Part shown: positions 9,585 to 16,849 of the stretch, piece by piece | Layout of the letters: each line of letters opens with the position of its first letter | Position numbering within the stretch: position 1 is the first letter of the stretch | Assembly (NCBI RefSeq): GCF_005938385.1 | Contig: NZ_VCRA01000006.1 | Span: 1-64,000, forward strand | Reading direction: 5' to 3' | DNA from: Paenibacillus mesophilus | GTDB lineage: Bacteria > Bacillota > Bacilli > Paenibacillales > NBRC-103111 | Length of the DNA: 64,000 nucleotides | Notes under the pieces: model-generated | Databases searched by the model: none | What the model saw: the letters and a program-made list of their open reading frames with translations, nothing else | What the model was told of the DNA's origin: nothing | Made by a program: the position numbers and the translations under genes

Positions 9585-9981
9585 GTCCGCTCACCCGCTT
9601 TCTTTTGAATGCAGCCATCACGACGAACGGCACCGCAGCAACCGCGGCAAGCTGGATGACAAGGAACATGACCGGATAACCGAGCGTAACGGCGGCATAG
9701 ATGGTCAAGATGCCAAGTGCCGATAACCAGAACAGCGTCAAATCGCGGGCAAGCTTCCGCCTGGACTCCCGTACGCCCTTCTCCACCATCCGCTCGAACC
9801 ATTCGGCATCCGGCAGCTGCGGCTCGGACAGACGGTCCAGCTTATTCAATTCGCGAGCAAGCAAAAGGGACAACGGATCTTGCTCCGGGAGTTCGGGCTC
9901 GCCGGGGGCGGCCGCCTCGTTTGACGTGCCGTTGGGCCGGGCATCTTTTCTTTTTCCACGTTCGAGCTCATGTTCTTTCAT
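9577..9981 (-). CDS. yxlC: YxlC-like anti-sigma-Y regulator
   Basis: Protein of 134 aa with a soluble, acidic/Pro-rich N-terminal half (about 1-80) and two transmembrane helices at 82-128, then a basic tail (KRKRVSGRD). The arrangement fits a membrane-anchored anti-sigma factor. It overlaps the sigY 3' end by 14 bases, so the regulator is coupled to its sigma factor. Sequence alone would not identify it; the call rests on the conserved operon order. Confidence 0.75.
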   Translation of the reverse strand: MKEHELERGKRKDARPNGTSNEAAAPGEPELPEQDPLSLLLARELNKLDRLSEPQLPDAEWFERMVEKGVRESRRKLARDLTLFWLSALGILTIYAAVTLGYPVMFLVIQLAAVAAVPFVVMAAFKRKRVSGRD

Positions 9982-10498
9982 GCGGATCCAACTCCTTTCG
10001 CAAGCTTTTGATCCCGTTATGAATGCGGGATTTGACCGTACCTTCGGCGATGTCGAGCATGTCGGCGATTTCCTCGTACGCGTAGCCGTAATAATGCTTC
10101 AAGACGATCGGGATACGGACTTGGTCCGGCAGACGTCCGAGCGCGTCCAGCACATCCGACCATTCCTCGCCCTTCTGCCCGGCGCTCCACTTGATTTGTC
10201 TAAGCGCCTGCTCCTGATCCTGCCATTCTTTCTCCCGCTTCTTCCTACGCGCATGATCGAAGTATAAGTTCGTGCCGATCGTGATGAGCCAGGACGAGAA
10301 CTTGGAAGTAAAGTTGTACAGCCGTATTTTCTCGATGCACCGCATCATCGTTTCCTGAGTCAAATCTTCCGCAAGGGCAGGCTGGAACGTGATTTTGGTC
10401 ATATATTTCAGCAGGAAAGCGTAGTGCTGTCTAAGCAGCTGCGCCAGAGCGTCCGAATCCCCTTTCTGCGCGCGTTCGATCCACAATCGGTCATCCAT
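9968..10498 (-). CDS. sigY: ECF RNA polymerase sigma factor, SigY-like
   Basis: Protein of 176 aa. Region 2 is visible at LAEDLTQETMMRCIEKIRLY and region 4 at YGYAYEEIADMLDIAEGTVKSRI; there is no region 3, which defines ECF sigma factors. First gene of a six-gene operon that reproduces B. subtilis sigY-yxlCDEFG exactly. SigY is expected to autoregulate. I could not find a properly spaced ECF promoter directly upstream; the interval is occupied by a palindromic element. Confidence 0.9.
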   Translation of the reverse strand: MDDRLWIERAQKGDSDALAQLLRQHYAFLLKYMTKITFQPALAEDLTQETMMRCIEKIRLYNFTSKFSSWLITIGTNLYFDHARRKKREKEWQDQEQALRQIKWSAGQKGEEWSDVLDALGRLPDQVRIPIVLKHYYGYAYEEIADMLDIAEGTVKSRIHNGIKSLRKELDPHERT

Positions 10499-10530
10499 CT
10501 AAGGCCGGTCTCCTTGTTGGCAGTTGTTGC

Positions 10531-10636
10531 TTAGGAACTTTAACGGAATTACCGTCCTGACTGACGGCCGGGGCTTTGGACCGGCAAGTCCCGGTCGTCA
10601 GAGTGCAGGTACGTTAGTCCATTAAAGTTTCCTTAG
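10531..10636. repeat. 106-bp imperfect palindromic element
   Basis: The two ends are long inverted copies of each other: GGAACTTTAACGG (from 10534) matches the reverse complement of CCATTAAAGTTTCC (to 10632), and pairing continues inward through CTGACGGCCGG and CCGGTCGTCAG, for about 40 bases per arm with a few mismatches. It could be a small non-autonomous repeat element, a strong hairpin terminator or a regulatory structure. It lies between sigY and the M24 peptidase gene. Confidence 0.65.
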
Positions 10637-10722
10637 TCCGTTTTTCTCAGTGTTCGTCAATAGTACGTTTGGGATGCGGAAATCGTTCACCGGGGATGAA
10701 AAGTTTTTTGCAAAACAAAGAA

Positions 10723-10743
10723 CCCGCCGAACGACCCGGCAGG
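10723..10743 (-). terminator. Terminator of the M24 peptidase gene
   Basis: A 7-bp stem with one G-U (CCCGCCG/CGGCAGG on the plus strand), followed on the minus strand by TTCTTTGTTTTG. Confidence 0.7.
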
Positions 10744-10769
10744 CTCAACTGTATGGGAAAGCCATTTTC

Positions 10770-11966
10770 TTAGCGGGGCACGACGGCGATGCCCTCCCTC
10801 GATACGGTCAGCTTCTCGAAGCCCGTATCCGTAATCGCATATGTATTCTCGATGCCGACGACACCGCGGCCGGGAAACGTAAATTTCGGCTCGATCGCAA
10901 TGACCATCCCCGGTTCCAGCGCATAGCGGAACCCTCTCGCCAGCACCGGAAGCTCGTCGATCTCAAGACCGATGCCGTGACCCAAAAACTTGACCTGGTC
11001 GGCGCCGAAGCCCATAAAATGATCGCTTAATCCCGCCGCCTGGACTTGCTCCAGCGCTGAGGTATACAGCTCCTCGCATATCGTTCCCGGCTTGAGCCGC
11101 GCTTCGGTTGCTCGCAGAACGGCCTCGGACAGCTCGTACGCTTGCCGCAAATCGTCCGGCAGTTCTCCGATAACCGCCGTTCGCGTCTGGTCGATCACAT
11201 AGCCGCCGATGCAGCAGCCGATATCGATCAGGATTGGCTCTTCTTCCCCGATGCCGCGCGTCCCCGAGCTTTGCGGGCTAGCTGCGCCGAGCCCTTCCCC
11301 GCCGGCAGGACCGTCGAAGTAAGTCGGCATCGCCGCAGCTGCTCCGGCGCCGATCATGCCGGTAATAATTTCTTGGTTGTACCCTCGCACCCGCATCAGT
11401 CCCATATGGCCGTTATTCCGGATAACGGACTCCACTATCGCCATAAGGCCGACTTCCGGCATGCCCGCCTTTAATGCTTGAATAGCCGCTTCGTACGCCA
11501 TATCAATAACGCGGGCCGATTCGCGAATAGCGGCGATTTCCGAAGGCGACTTGATCATTCGGATTTCCCTTACAAGCATCGATCCGTCCACCCACTTCAC
11601 ACCCGGAAGAGCGCCCTCCAGCCGTTGAAACTGTTGGACGGGCAGTACATCGTATTCAGTCGCGAGCACCGGTTTCTCTCCGTCCGGCTTGCGAAGCTGC
11701 TCCGGAAACGCCTCGGCCAGCCGCGAGCCGAAGCCCCGCATCGAACCGAGCTCTTCAACGGCTACGTCCGCCTCTTCCCGTGCGCGAACGAAGCTTCGTC
11801 TGACGAAAAATACCGCTTCTCCTTCAACCGGGACAAACAAGTAACCGGTTTGCATCGAGCCGGTGAAATAATACAGATCTACATTTTGCGTAATGACGCA
11901 GACGTCGATACCCGTCTCCTTCATTTTGCTTTGCAGCCGTCTGCGGCGCAGCGCGCGTTCTTCCAT
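10770..11966 (-). CDS. M24-family metallopeptidase (Xaa-Pro peptidase-like)
   Basis: Protein of 398 aa: N-terminal creatinase-like domain (about 1-150) and C-terminal pita-bread catalytic domain. All five metal ligands can be assigned: the two Asp in LIDIGCCIGGYVIDQTRT (D-x10-D), His in GHGIGLEIDE, Glu in IAIEPKF and Glu in GIENTYA. Start at 11966 chosen for GGAGGAG upstream. Likely cytoplasmic; cleaves an N-terminal residue next to proline or is a close relative. Monocistronic, with its own terminator. Confidence 0.88.
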   Translation of the reverse strand: MEERALRRRRLQSKMKETGIDVCVITQNVDLYYFTGSMQTGYLFVPVEGEAVFFVRRSFVRAREEADVAVEELGSMRGFGSRLAEAFPEQLRKPDGEKPVLATEYDVLPVQQFQRLEGALPGVKWVDGSMLVREIRMIKSPSEIAAIRESARVIDMAYEAAIQALKAGMPEVGLMAIVESVIRNNGHMGLMRVRGYNQEIITGMIGAGAAAAMPTYFDGPAGGEGLGAASPQSSGTRGIGEEEPILIDIGCCIGGYVIDQTRTAVIGELPDDLRQAYELSEAVLRATEARLKPGTICEELYTSALEQVQAAGLSDHFMGFGADQVKFLGHGIGLEIDELPVLARGFRYALEPGMVIAIEPKFTFPGRGVVGIENTYAITDTGFEKLTVSREGIAVVPR

Positions 11967-12079
11967 GATTCCAACTCCTCCTCTTTGCTTACATTGTAAA
12001 TGTTTCGCCCGTAAAGAGGAAGTTTGACCGGACAAGCGAATATTTTTAGGGAAGAAACCGATTAATAAGGAGGGGCGTT

Positions 12080-12922
12080 ATGGAACAAGCATTATACATT
12101 AGCAGCGTTTTTACGGCCCCGGGCGGATTTACGTCCGGCATCGAAGGGCCCGCTTGCGACCCGGAAGGCAATGTCTACGCCGTCAATTACGAGAGAAAGC
12201 ATACGATCGGCCGGGTGACGCCGGAGGGCGAGTGCAGCGTATTCATCGAGCTGCCGGGAGGCAGCGTCGGCAACGGCATCCGGTTCAGCCGGGCGGGCGA
12301 CATGTTCATCGCCGACTACGTCAACCATAATATATGGAAAGTGGACATGAGCACGAGGGAGCTGACAGTCTTCGCCCACGAGCCGAAGATGAACCAGCCG
12401 AACGATATCGCCATTGCCGGCGACGATACGATATTCGCGAGCGACCCGAACTGGAAGCAATCGACCGGCAACATGTGGCGTATCGACACGAACGGTACCG
12501 TAACGCTGCTCGAGAGCGGAATGGGAACGACGAACGGCATCGAGGTCAGCCCTGACAACCGCACGCTGTATGTGAACGAAACCGTTCAGCGCCGCGTGTG
12601 GGCATATGACTTGTCCCCGGACGGTCAACTATCCGGCAAACGGCTGCTGATCGAATTCCCCGATTTCGGCATGGACGGCATGCGCTGCGACAAGGACGGC
12701 AATCTGTATATTACCCGCTTCGGCAAAGGCACGGTCGCCAAAGTATCGCCAAATGGCGAACTGCTGACGGAAATCCGGCTGCACGGCACCAACTGCACGA
12801 ACTTGACCTTCGGCGGGCCCGACGGCAAAACGTGCTACGTCACGTTATCCGATACCGGCAACATGGAGTGTTTCCGGGTCGAGACGCCGGGACGGGAATG
12901 GGCGATGCTGCAATCCCGTTAA
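12080..12922 (+). CDS. SMP-30/gluconolactonase-like beta-propeller protein
   Basis: Protein of 280 aa. It shows the SMP-30/LRE hallmarks: EGPACDPEGNVYAVNY near the N-terminus, repeated G-x-x-F-x-D-Y/P strands, FGMDGMRCDKDGNLYI and a final VAKVSPNGE...TNLTFGG. The family includes gluconolactonases and other metal-dependent lactonases; no signal peptide is seen. AAGGAGG at 12067-12073 sets the start. Followed by a strong bidirectional terminator. Confidence 0.85.
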   Translation: MEQALYISSVFTAPGGFTSGIEGPACDPEGNVYAVNYERKHTIGRVTPEGECSVFIELPGGSVGNGIRFSRAGDMFIADYVNHNIWKVDMSTRELTVFAHEPKMNQPNDIAIAGDDTIFASDPNWKQSTGNMWRIDTNGTVTLLESGMGTTNGIEVSPDNRTLYVNETVQRRVWAYDLSPDGQLSGKRLLIEFPDFGMDGMRCDKDGNLYITRFGKGTVAKVSPNGELLTEIRLHGTNCTNLTFGGPDGKTCYVTLSDTGNMECFRVETPGREWAMLQSR

Positions 12923-12933
12923 GCTACTAGGAT

Positions 12934-12971
12934 AAAAAGCCGCTGGAATGCGAACACTCCGGCGGCTTTTT
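12934..12971. terminator. Bidirectional terminator
   Basis: A 14-bp stem (one mismatch) AAAAAGCCGCTGGA/TCCGGCGGCTTTTT with a 10-base loop. It serves the SMP-30-like gene on the plus strand and could also stop leftward transcription. Confidence 0.9.
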
Positions 12972-12984
12972 GTGCTTCGCACGG

Positions 12985-13090
12985 TCAATGGATCTGCTTG
13001 CGCAGCTGTTCGATCTTTTCCTCGGAGAAGCCGGTTGCTTCGCAATCGCGGAATCGCTCAGCCCCATGCCGAGCGCAAGCCAATGGAAAG
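12985..13090 (-). pseudogene. Decayed C-terminal fragment, Rpn/transposase-like tail
   Basis: On the minus strand one frame reads LALGMGLSDSAIAK and, after a single-base deletion near 13043, another reads ATGFSEEKIEQLRKQIH followed by a stop. Joined, this resembles the short C-terminal motif (G-L-S-x-x-x-I-A-x-x-T-G-L-S-x-E-x-I) of Rpn/PD-(D/E)XK family transposase-associated proteins. No upstream body of the gene remains. Confidence 0.4.
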
Positions 13091-13167
13091 CAAAAACCGA
13101 TAGGAACTGTCATGAGGCTGTGGGAAATCGTTCATTATATACCTTCGCTTTCTATTTAAACTCGGCC

Positions 13168-13650
13168 TCAGTATACAAGCTCGGCCGTCCCTTTGATCTC
13201 CCAAGTTATCGGACCCAATACCGTATAAGTGCGGGGATAGACGAGACGGACGATCATAACGACACCCGGCTTATGAAGCGTCACCGAATATTGATAATCC
13301 GAGTTTAGATACGTGTATGGAAACGTGCGATCCTCGTTAATGACTTCAAGCTCGAGCACCTCCGCCCGGGTACGCCAAAATGTACCGGGCAGCGGTTCGT
13401 TCGCCGCATCTAACCGCAAGTTTCGCTGTAAATAAAGGCGGGCTGCGGCCGCGGCAGCGACCGGATCGATCGAAACGGTGCCTTCCTTCAGCTTCTGCTT
13501 GTCGATTTGCTGAGCGGCGGCATGCGCTGCCCGATTGATCGCATGCTTTCCTTGAAACAATGCCTGCAAAGCGACCTCTTCATCGGCTTGCAGCGCCTGC
13601 AGCAGCATGATGAAGCCGATCAGCAGCATAAAGGCGATCAGCTTATACAT
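13168..13650 (-). CDS. TadE-like single-pass membrane protein
   Basis: Protein of 160 aa: one N-terminal transmembrane helix (LIAFMLLIGFIMLLQAL) running into a long helix, then a small globular domain. This is the shape of TadE-like or pseudopilin proteins; no specific family is recognised. It starts 19 bases after the related gene ending at 13669, so the two form a pair. Probably host DNA, just outside the prophage. Confidence 0.65.
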   Translation of the reverse strand: MYKLIAFMLLIGFIMLLQALQADEEVALQALFQGKHAINRAAHAAAQQIDKQKLKEGTVSIDPVAAAAAARLYLQRNLRLDAANEPLPGTFWRTRAEVLELEVINEDRTFPYTYLNSDYQYSVTLHKPGVVMIVRLVYPRTYTVLGPITWEIKGTAELVY

Positions 13651-13668
13651 GCCCGACGCTCCTTCCCT

Positions 13669-14073
13669 TTATGGCACATATTCGCTCATTTTCATGCCGG
13701 AGGCGGCCATGCGAGCGCTGCCGGCAGGGGCCGCGATGCCGATCAGCCGGTCGATATTGAACATCCCGTCATACGGATAAGATATCGCCAACTCGATACC
13801 GTTGCCGCGAAGCACCGGAGACGACGGATTGGATGCGACCGCCCCGTTAGTCGCGGATACGGAATACCACAGCTTCTCCGTCTGAAAGCCGTGCTGCCGC
13901 AGCCGCTGCCTGGAAGCCTCCAGCGCCGCATCGTCCACATAGCCGTGGGAACCGTTCGCCCCGACCTCCAGCATATAGTCGACTTCCTTTTGCAGCATAG
14001 CCTGCCTGAACAAAATCACGTGCTTATAAGTCGGAGCAAACATCGCCCAGCATAAGATTGTATTACTCCCCAA
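13669..14073 (-). pseudogene. TadE-like gene lacking its 5' end at the prophage junction
   Basis: The readable product contains YKHVILFRQAMLQKEVDY followed by a globular domain. A protein of this type should begin with a transmembrane helix, but only a short ILCWAMFAP remnant precedes it, and neither possible start (TTG near 14073, ATG at 14043) has a ribosome site. The frame opens directly at the edge of phage-like DNA, so the gene was probably split by prophage integration, with its 5' part expected beyond the right end of the prophage. It could instead be an intact gene with an unusual start. Confidence 0.5.
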
Positions 14074-14084
14074 AATTAAGAAAG

Positions 14085-14106
14085 GCCCCGGATCATCTTC
14101 CGGAGC
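14085..14106 (-). terminator. Terminator at the end of the leftmost prophage operon
   Basis: Stem GCTCCGG/CCGGGGC (one G-U) read on the minus strand, followed by CTTTCTTAATTTT. It shields the host gene from leftward phage transcription. Confidence 0.65.
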
Positions 14107-14132
14107 TTTCCTTCATATATTAGAATGGTGTT

Positions 14133-14399
14133 TTACTTTCGGTCGGTCCCTCTACGGTCCGGCCTTTTTATTTTCGTCTGCCTTTCCTCCAGTGCGTCGA
14201 TCTGTGCGCAAATCTCATGGAGCCATGCCATATCCCCGGCAGCATAGGCGGCATAAGAAAAGTTATGGAGCGTAACGAGGTCCCAACAGTATTTTGCATT
14301 GGCAGCCATGCAATGAGTAAGGTCGAGCACTTCAGCGTCCGTGAGCTGCCTTTGCTTTTGTAGCAAGAACAATTCTGCAAGGCGTACATGATACGGCAT
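14133..14399 (-). CDS. Small phage protein, unknown function
   Basis: Protein of 88 aa, helical, containing LTDAEVLDLTHCMAANAKYCW and HEICAQIDALEE. Similar small proteins are, as I recall, common in Paenibacillaceae phages, but no function is known to me. The start at 14399 forms a TGATG overlap with the preceding gene. Last gene of the leftward operon controlled from 15.5 kb. Confidence 0.65.
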   Translation of the reverse strand: MPYHVRLAELFLLQKQRQLTDAEVLDLTHCMAANAKYCWDLVTLHNFSYAAYAAGDMAWLHEICAQIDALEERQTKIKRPDRRGTDRK

Positions 14400-14674
14400 C
14401 ACTCCCATAGCAGCCACCATCCCATGCAAGCCAGTACCCCAAGGATAACCACGCACCACGCCGCCAGATCGTTTTTCAGACGTTTCCGCCGCAACCGCAA
14501 AGCTTCGGTCGTTATTACCCGCATCTCGCTTTTTGCGGCCTCCAGCGCATCATGGTGCGGTAATCCTTTGTTGCTCCATTGCCGGTAAAGCTTAACGGTT
14601 TGCATTGCGGCCCATTCCGGGGTACACTTGCTCCCTGTTACGGCCTCCTGCAAAATCTCATCGTGTAGCTGCAT
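14399..14674 (-). CDS. Small protein with C-terminal membrane anchor
   Basis: Protein of 91 aa. Soluble helical N-terminal 70 residues, then a basic stretch RLRRKRLKND and one transmembrane helix (AAWCVVILGVLACMGWWLLW) at the very C-terminus. AGGAG lies 9 bases before the ATG at 14674; an ATG three codons earlier is too close to it. Function unknown. Confidence 0.65.
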   Translation of the reverse strand: MQLHDEILQEAVTGSKCTPEWAAMQTVKLYRQWSNKGLPHHDALEAAKSEMRVITTEALRLRRKRLKNDLAAWCVVILGVLACMGWWLLWE

Positions 14675-14751
14675 CCATACCATCTCCTATTCGGTTTGAT
14701 GGTATAGTGTATTTCCACCTACGCTAAATGTTGCCTGTCCAAGCTAAATAT

Positions 14752-14955
14752 TTATTCTGTTTCGAAAACCCATATCTCCTCAATCCGCATGCCGAGCGCC
14801 TTGGCTATATCCGAGGCCGTCTCAAGCTTTGGGATCGTTCCGTTTACAATGTTGCTCATGGTCGAGTTGGCGACAGGGTATGTCATCAGTTTCAATAAAT
14901 CCTGCTGCTGCATATTCCGCTCGGCCAGAATGACCTTAAGTTTGCTTTTGAGCAT
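14752..14955 (-). CDS. XRE-family small DNA-binding protein
   Basis: Protein of 67 aa that is essentially one Cro/C1 helix-turn-helix: LKVILAERNMQQQDLLKL ... NSTMSNIVNGTIPKLETASDIAKALGM. It is preceded by GAGGTGATT. The short size suggests a Cro-like or accessory regulator of the left arm. Confidence 0.8.
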   Translation of the reverse strand: MLKSKLKVILAERNMQQQDLLKLMTYPVANSTMSNIVNGTIPKLETASDIAKALGMRIEEIWVFETE

Positions 14956-15045
14956 ACAGAATCACCTCGCCAATGACTTCGACGTGATAGCTTGTCGAAT
15001 CCTTTAGCGAGGTATAGGAGGTTTTGGCGATACTCGTCAGTTTCT

Positions 15046-15327
15046 TTAATCCATCCAGCCTTCAACACTATAGGCCAACTTCGGCGGATCTGGAGGTTTC
15101 TGCGGCAAAAGATCGGGTTCCTCCGGCACGAGGATGCGCATTTTCCCTTCGGCAATCTCCACGTATCCTTCATCTCGTAGCACCTTGATCGCCTCACGGA
15201 CCCGCTCTTCGGACCGCAGAGATCGTCTACTTACCCAGGCAATATCGGGTCGTACCCAATTCTGTTGATACTGGTGGTATAGGATCCTGTGGATTTTACG
15301 CGGTGTGTCTTCGAGCACCAGACCCAC
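15046..15327 (-). CDS. Winged-helix-like phage protein
   Basis: Protein of 93 aa with RSEERVREAIKVLRDEGYVEI, which resembles the recognition helix and start of the wing of a winged-helix domain, and a Pro-rich C-terminus. It overlaps the upstream 54-aa gene by 32 bases. A DNA-binding role is inferred. Confidence 0.6.
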   Translation of the reverse strand: MGLVLEDTPRKIHRILYHQYQQNWVRPDIAWVSRRSLRSEERVREAIKVLRDEGYVEIAEGKMRILVPEEPDLLPQKPPDPPKLAYSVEGWMD

Positions 15328-15460
15328 TCCCTTCCGCTTCTGCGACCATCTGCAGCACGTCCTCCATCCCCTTCAAGTAAGAACGAATGTACTCGTCTTC
15401 GGTCGGATCGGTGTTGCGGATATGCTCCCGTGTGACCTTTATTAAGGTATCAATAGACAC
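15296..15460 (-). CDS. 54-aa protein, GTG start, first gene of the SOS-type operon
   Basis: Reads MSIDTLIKVTREHIRNTD and ends GARRHTA. GTG start at 15460 with GGGGTGA upstream. It lies 19 bases from a LexA-type box and overlaps the winged-helix gene. Acidic, helical, function unknown. Confidence 0.6.
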   Translation of the reverse strand: MSIDTLIKVTREHIRNTDPTEDEYIRSYLKGMEDVLQMVAEAEGSGSGARRHTA

Positions 15461-15478
15461 TTCGTTTCACCCCAATAA

Positions 15479-15521
15479 GAACATTTGTTCCTATTTTATG
15501 CGAACATACGGAAAAGCGCAA
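15479..15521 (-). promoter_or_regulatory. Promoter with LexA-type operator
   Basis: Minus-strand promoter with -35 TTGCGC (15516-15521), 17-base spacer and -10 TAAAAT (15493-15498). Immediately downstream of the -10, at 15479-15490, is GAACATTTGTTC, which fits the Firmicute SOS box core GAAC-N4-GTTC. It drives the operon running to 14133. Confidence 0.65.
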
Positions 15522-15524
15522 CAA

Positions 15525-15559
15525 AAAAGAGCAGCGAGGGTTACTCCTCCTGCTCTTTT
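15525..15559 (-). terminator. Terminator of the repressor/RHH operon
   Basis: A 10-bp stem AAAAGAGCAG/CTGCTCTTTT ending in T6 on the minus strand. Its ascending arm overlaps the stop codon region of the ribbon-helix-helix gene. Confidence 0.85.
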
Positions 15560-15744
15560 ATAATCGTAGTAACCTTATTCACTTTTTTTGCAATACCCGA
15601 GTTTTGCTTCGTCTTGATATACTCGCGGAAGGCCTCCTGAAGGAGATCACCTTTATCCCTCTTGCTTGCAATTGACCATGCATTCAGCATTTCAATAAAA
15701 TCGTTATCGAACTTAAAACTGGTCGTCGTCTTTGATTTAGTCAT
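15541..15744 (-). CDS. Ribbon-helix-helix-like small regulator
   Basis: Protein of 67 aa: TTSFKFDNDFIEMLNAWSIA resembles a short beta strand followed by helix A of an RHH domain, then KGDLLQEAFREYIK as helix B. The start overlaps the stop of the upstream repressor (TAATG). Probably co-expressed with the repressor in the lysogen. Confidence 0.65.
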   Translation of the reverse strand: MTKSKTTTSFKFDNDFIEMLNAWSIASKRDKGDLLQEAFREYIKTKQNSGIAKKVNKVTTIIKEQEE

Positions 15745-15959
15745 TATTCGGCGCTGTCCTCCACGTATTCGATCAATTCCCTTATATCTCTCAGCTCCAA
15801 TGCGATCATAATCTTATTCAGATTCTCAGGCGACCATGCTTTTGACGTGTTCTTTTCCATGTCCAAAATTGTAGGGTAACGAATTCCCGTCATCTTGGAC
15901 AATTGGTTCGCATTCACGCGTTTCTCATAAAGCAATTGATCAAGTTTGAGCCGTAGCAT
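15744..15959 (-). CDS. XRE-family repressor of the first switch
   Basis: Protein of 71 aa, a single helix-turn-helix domain: LDQLLYEKRVNANQLSKMTGIRYPTILDMEKN. GAGGTGG precedes the ATG at 15959; longer in-frame readings cross the promoter. It is transcribed leftward away from a promoter pair with three repeated operators, the usual position of a phage repressor. Confidence 0.75.
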   Translation of the reverse strand: MLRLKLDQLLYEKRVNANQLSKMTGIRYPTILDMEKNTSKAWSPENLNKIMIALELRDIRELIEYVEDSAE

Positions 15960-15977
15960 CTTAACCACCTCATCTAT

Positions 15978-16064
15978 AATATATACGATTTTCGATATTA
16001 AATCAACGTTAATAGTTATTTTACTACGATATTCGTTGACAATATAACGATATTCGTATATAAT
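15978..16064. promoter_or_regulatory. Divergent promoters with three repressor operators
   Basis: Leftward: -35 TTGATT (16001-16006), 17 bases, -10 TATATT (15978-15983). Rightward: perfect consensus -35 TTGACA (16036-16041), 17 bases, -10 TATAAT (16059-16064). The palindrome ACGATATTCGT occurs at 16026-16036 and 16047-16057, and a near copy ACGATTTTCGA at 15985-15995. One operator lies in each spacer and one abuts the rightward -35, so a repressor bound here would block both promoters. Confidence 0.85.
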
Positions 16065-16113
16065 AATGAATGTAGGGGAGAACGATAAGCCGCCGAGGAA
16101 GGGGTGAAAGGAA

Positions 16114-16326
16114 ATGGACAAGCACCTGATTACAGCATTCGAAAAGCTACAAAAAAGAGAACACCTCTTGCGAGTAGCGCGCGACCAGATGGGGCTGGGG
16201 CGCATCAGCAGAGAGGTGTTCAGACAAAGAGAGGCCGAGATACTCACGAAGTACAGCCTCACTGAGTCAGAGCAACGGGCTTACGACATACACCTGACCA
16301 TGATGAGCAGGAAGCGTCGGAAGTAA
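16114..16326 (+). CDS. 70-aa protein from the strong rightward promoter
   Basis: Helical, basic protein (HLITAFEKLQKREHLLRVAR ... MMSRKRRK). It starts about 43 bases after the predicted transcript start, behind GAAAGGAA. It ends in a terminator ten bases after the stop, so the perfect promoter serves this gene alone. No family recognised; a lytic-switch or antirepressor role is only inferred from position. Confidence 0.6.
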   Translation: MDKHLITAFEKLQKREHLLRVARDQMGLGRISREVFRQREAEILTKYSLTESEQRAYDIHLTMMSRKRRK

Positions 16327-16335
16327 GGTTCAGGG

Positions 16336-16356
16336 AGGGGCCGCAGTCAGGCCCCT
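16336..16356 (+). terminator. Terminator of the 70-aa gene
   Basis: Perfect 7-bp stem AGGGGCC/GGCCCCT with a 7-base loop, followed by CTTTTCTT. Confidence 0.85.
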
Positions 16357-16490
16357 CTTTTCTTACGATTTACCCGTTTGATGTTTATCATAAATGAATC
16401 GTAATCCTCAATCAACAGGGACAGATCGACATAAACGAGCGGCGTCAAAACATTGCCCTCCACCTTGTATTCGATAACTCTCGGCTGCAT
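16347..16490 (-). CDS. 47-aa protein downstream of the second repressor
   Basis: Reads MQPRVIEYKVEGNVL ... NIKRVNRKKRGA. GGGGAGGAG precedes the ATG at 16490, and the gene begins just after the second repressor gene (stop at 16496), so they are probably translated together. Its stop codon falls inside the loop of the opposing terminator. Confidence 0.55.
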   Translation of the reverse strand: MQPRVIEYKVEGNVLTPLVYVDLSLLIEDYDSFMINIKRVNRKKRGA

Positions 16491-16495
16491 GGTCC

Positions 16496-16711
16496 CTACT
16501 CCTCCCCTTGTTCCTGCTTATGCTCCAGTATATCCCCGATCCCGACACCCAGAAACGTACAGAGCTTATCCAGCGTTTCCATGTCGACGCGCTTGGACGT
16601 GTCATGATACAGGCCGGATACGGTATTTATAGCAAGTCCAGTACCCCGAACTACATCCCGCACATTGAGCCGCTTCCGGCCCATAATCTCGCTTAAGTGA
16701 TTAACAATCAT
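16496..16711 (-). CDS. XRE-family repressor of the second switch (YozG-like)
   Basis: Protein of 71 aa of the short Cro/C1 type: LSEIMGRKRLNVRDVVRGTGLAINTVSGLYHD ... METLDKLCTFLGVGIGDILEH. AGGAGG lies 8 bases before the ATG at 16711. It is transcribed from a leftward promoter facing a rightward one, giving a second divergent control module about 750 bp from the first. Confidence 0.78.
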   Translation of the reverse strand: MIVNHLSEIMGRKRLNVRDVVRGTGLAINTVSGLYHDTSKRVDMETLDKLCTFLGVGIGDILEHKQEQGEE

Positions 16712-16731
16712 CGTTCTGACCTCCTGCCTCA

Positions 16732-16806
16732 AATATACACTAAATAAAATAATGTATCAACTAGCTAATATTTAGTATTGATTTATGTATCAGCATGTAG
16801 TATATT
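16732..16806. promoter_or_regulatory. Second divergent promoter pair
   Basis: Leftward: TTGATA (16755-16760), 17 bases, TATATT (16732-16737). Rightward: TTGATT (16778-16783), 17 bases, TATATT (16801-16806). Candidate operators are the inverted pair ACTAAATA (16739) and TATTTAGT (16769), and TGTATCA at 16753 and 16787. Confidence 0.75.
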
Positions 16807-16849
16807 TGTATTAGAAAGTTGATATAAAACCTTATGAGAAGGTGACAAG

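Noticed and set aside
10598..10640. ECF-type promoter for sigY (GGAAAC ... CGTA)
   Set aside because: Spacing of 13 bases is too short for an ECF promoter, and both elements belong to the palindromic repeat.
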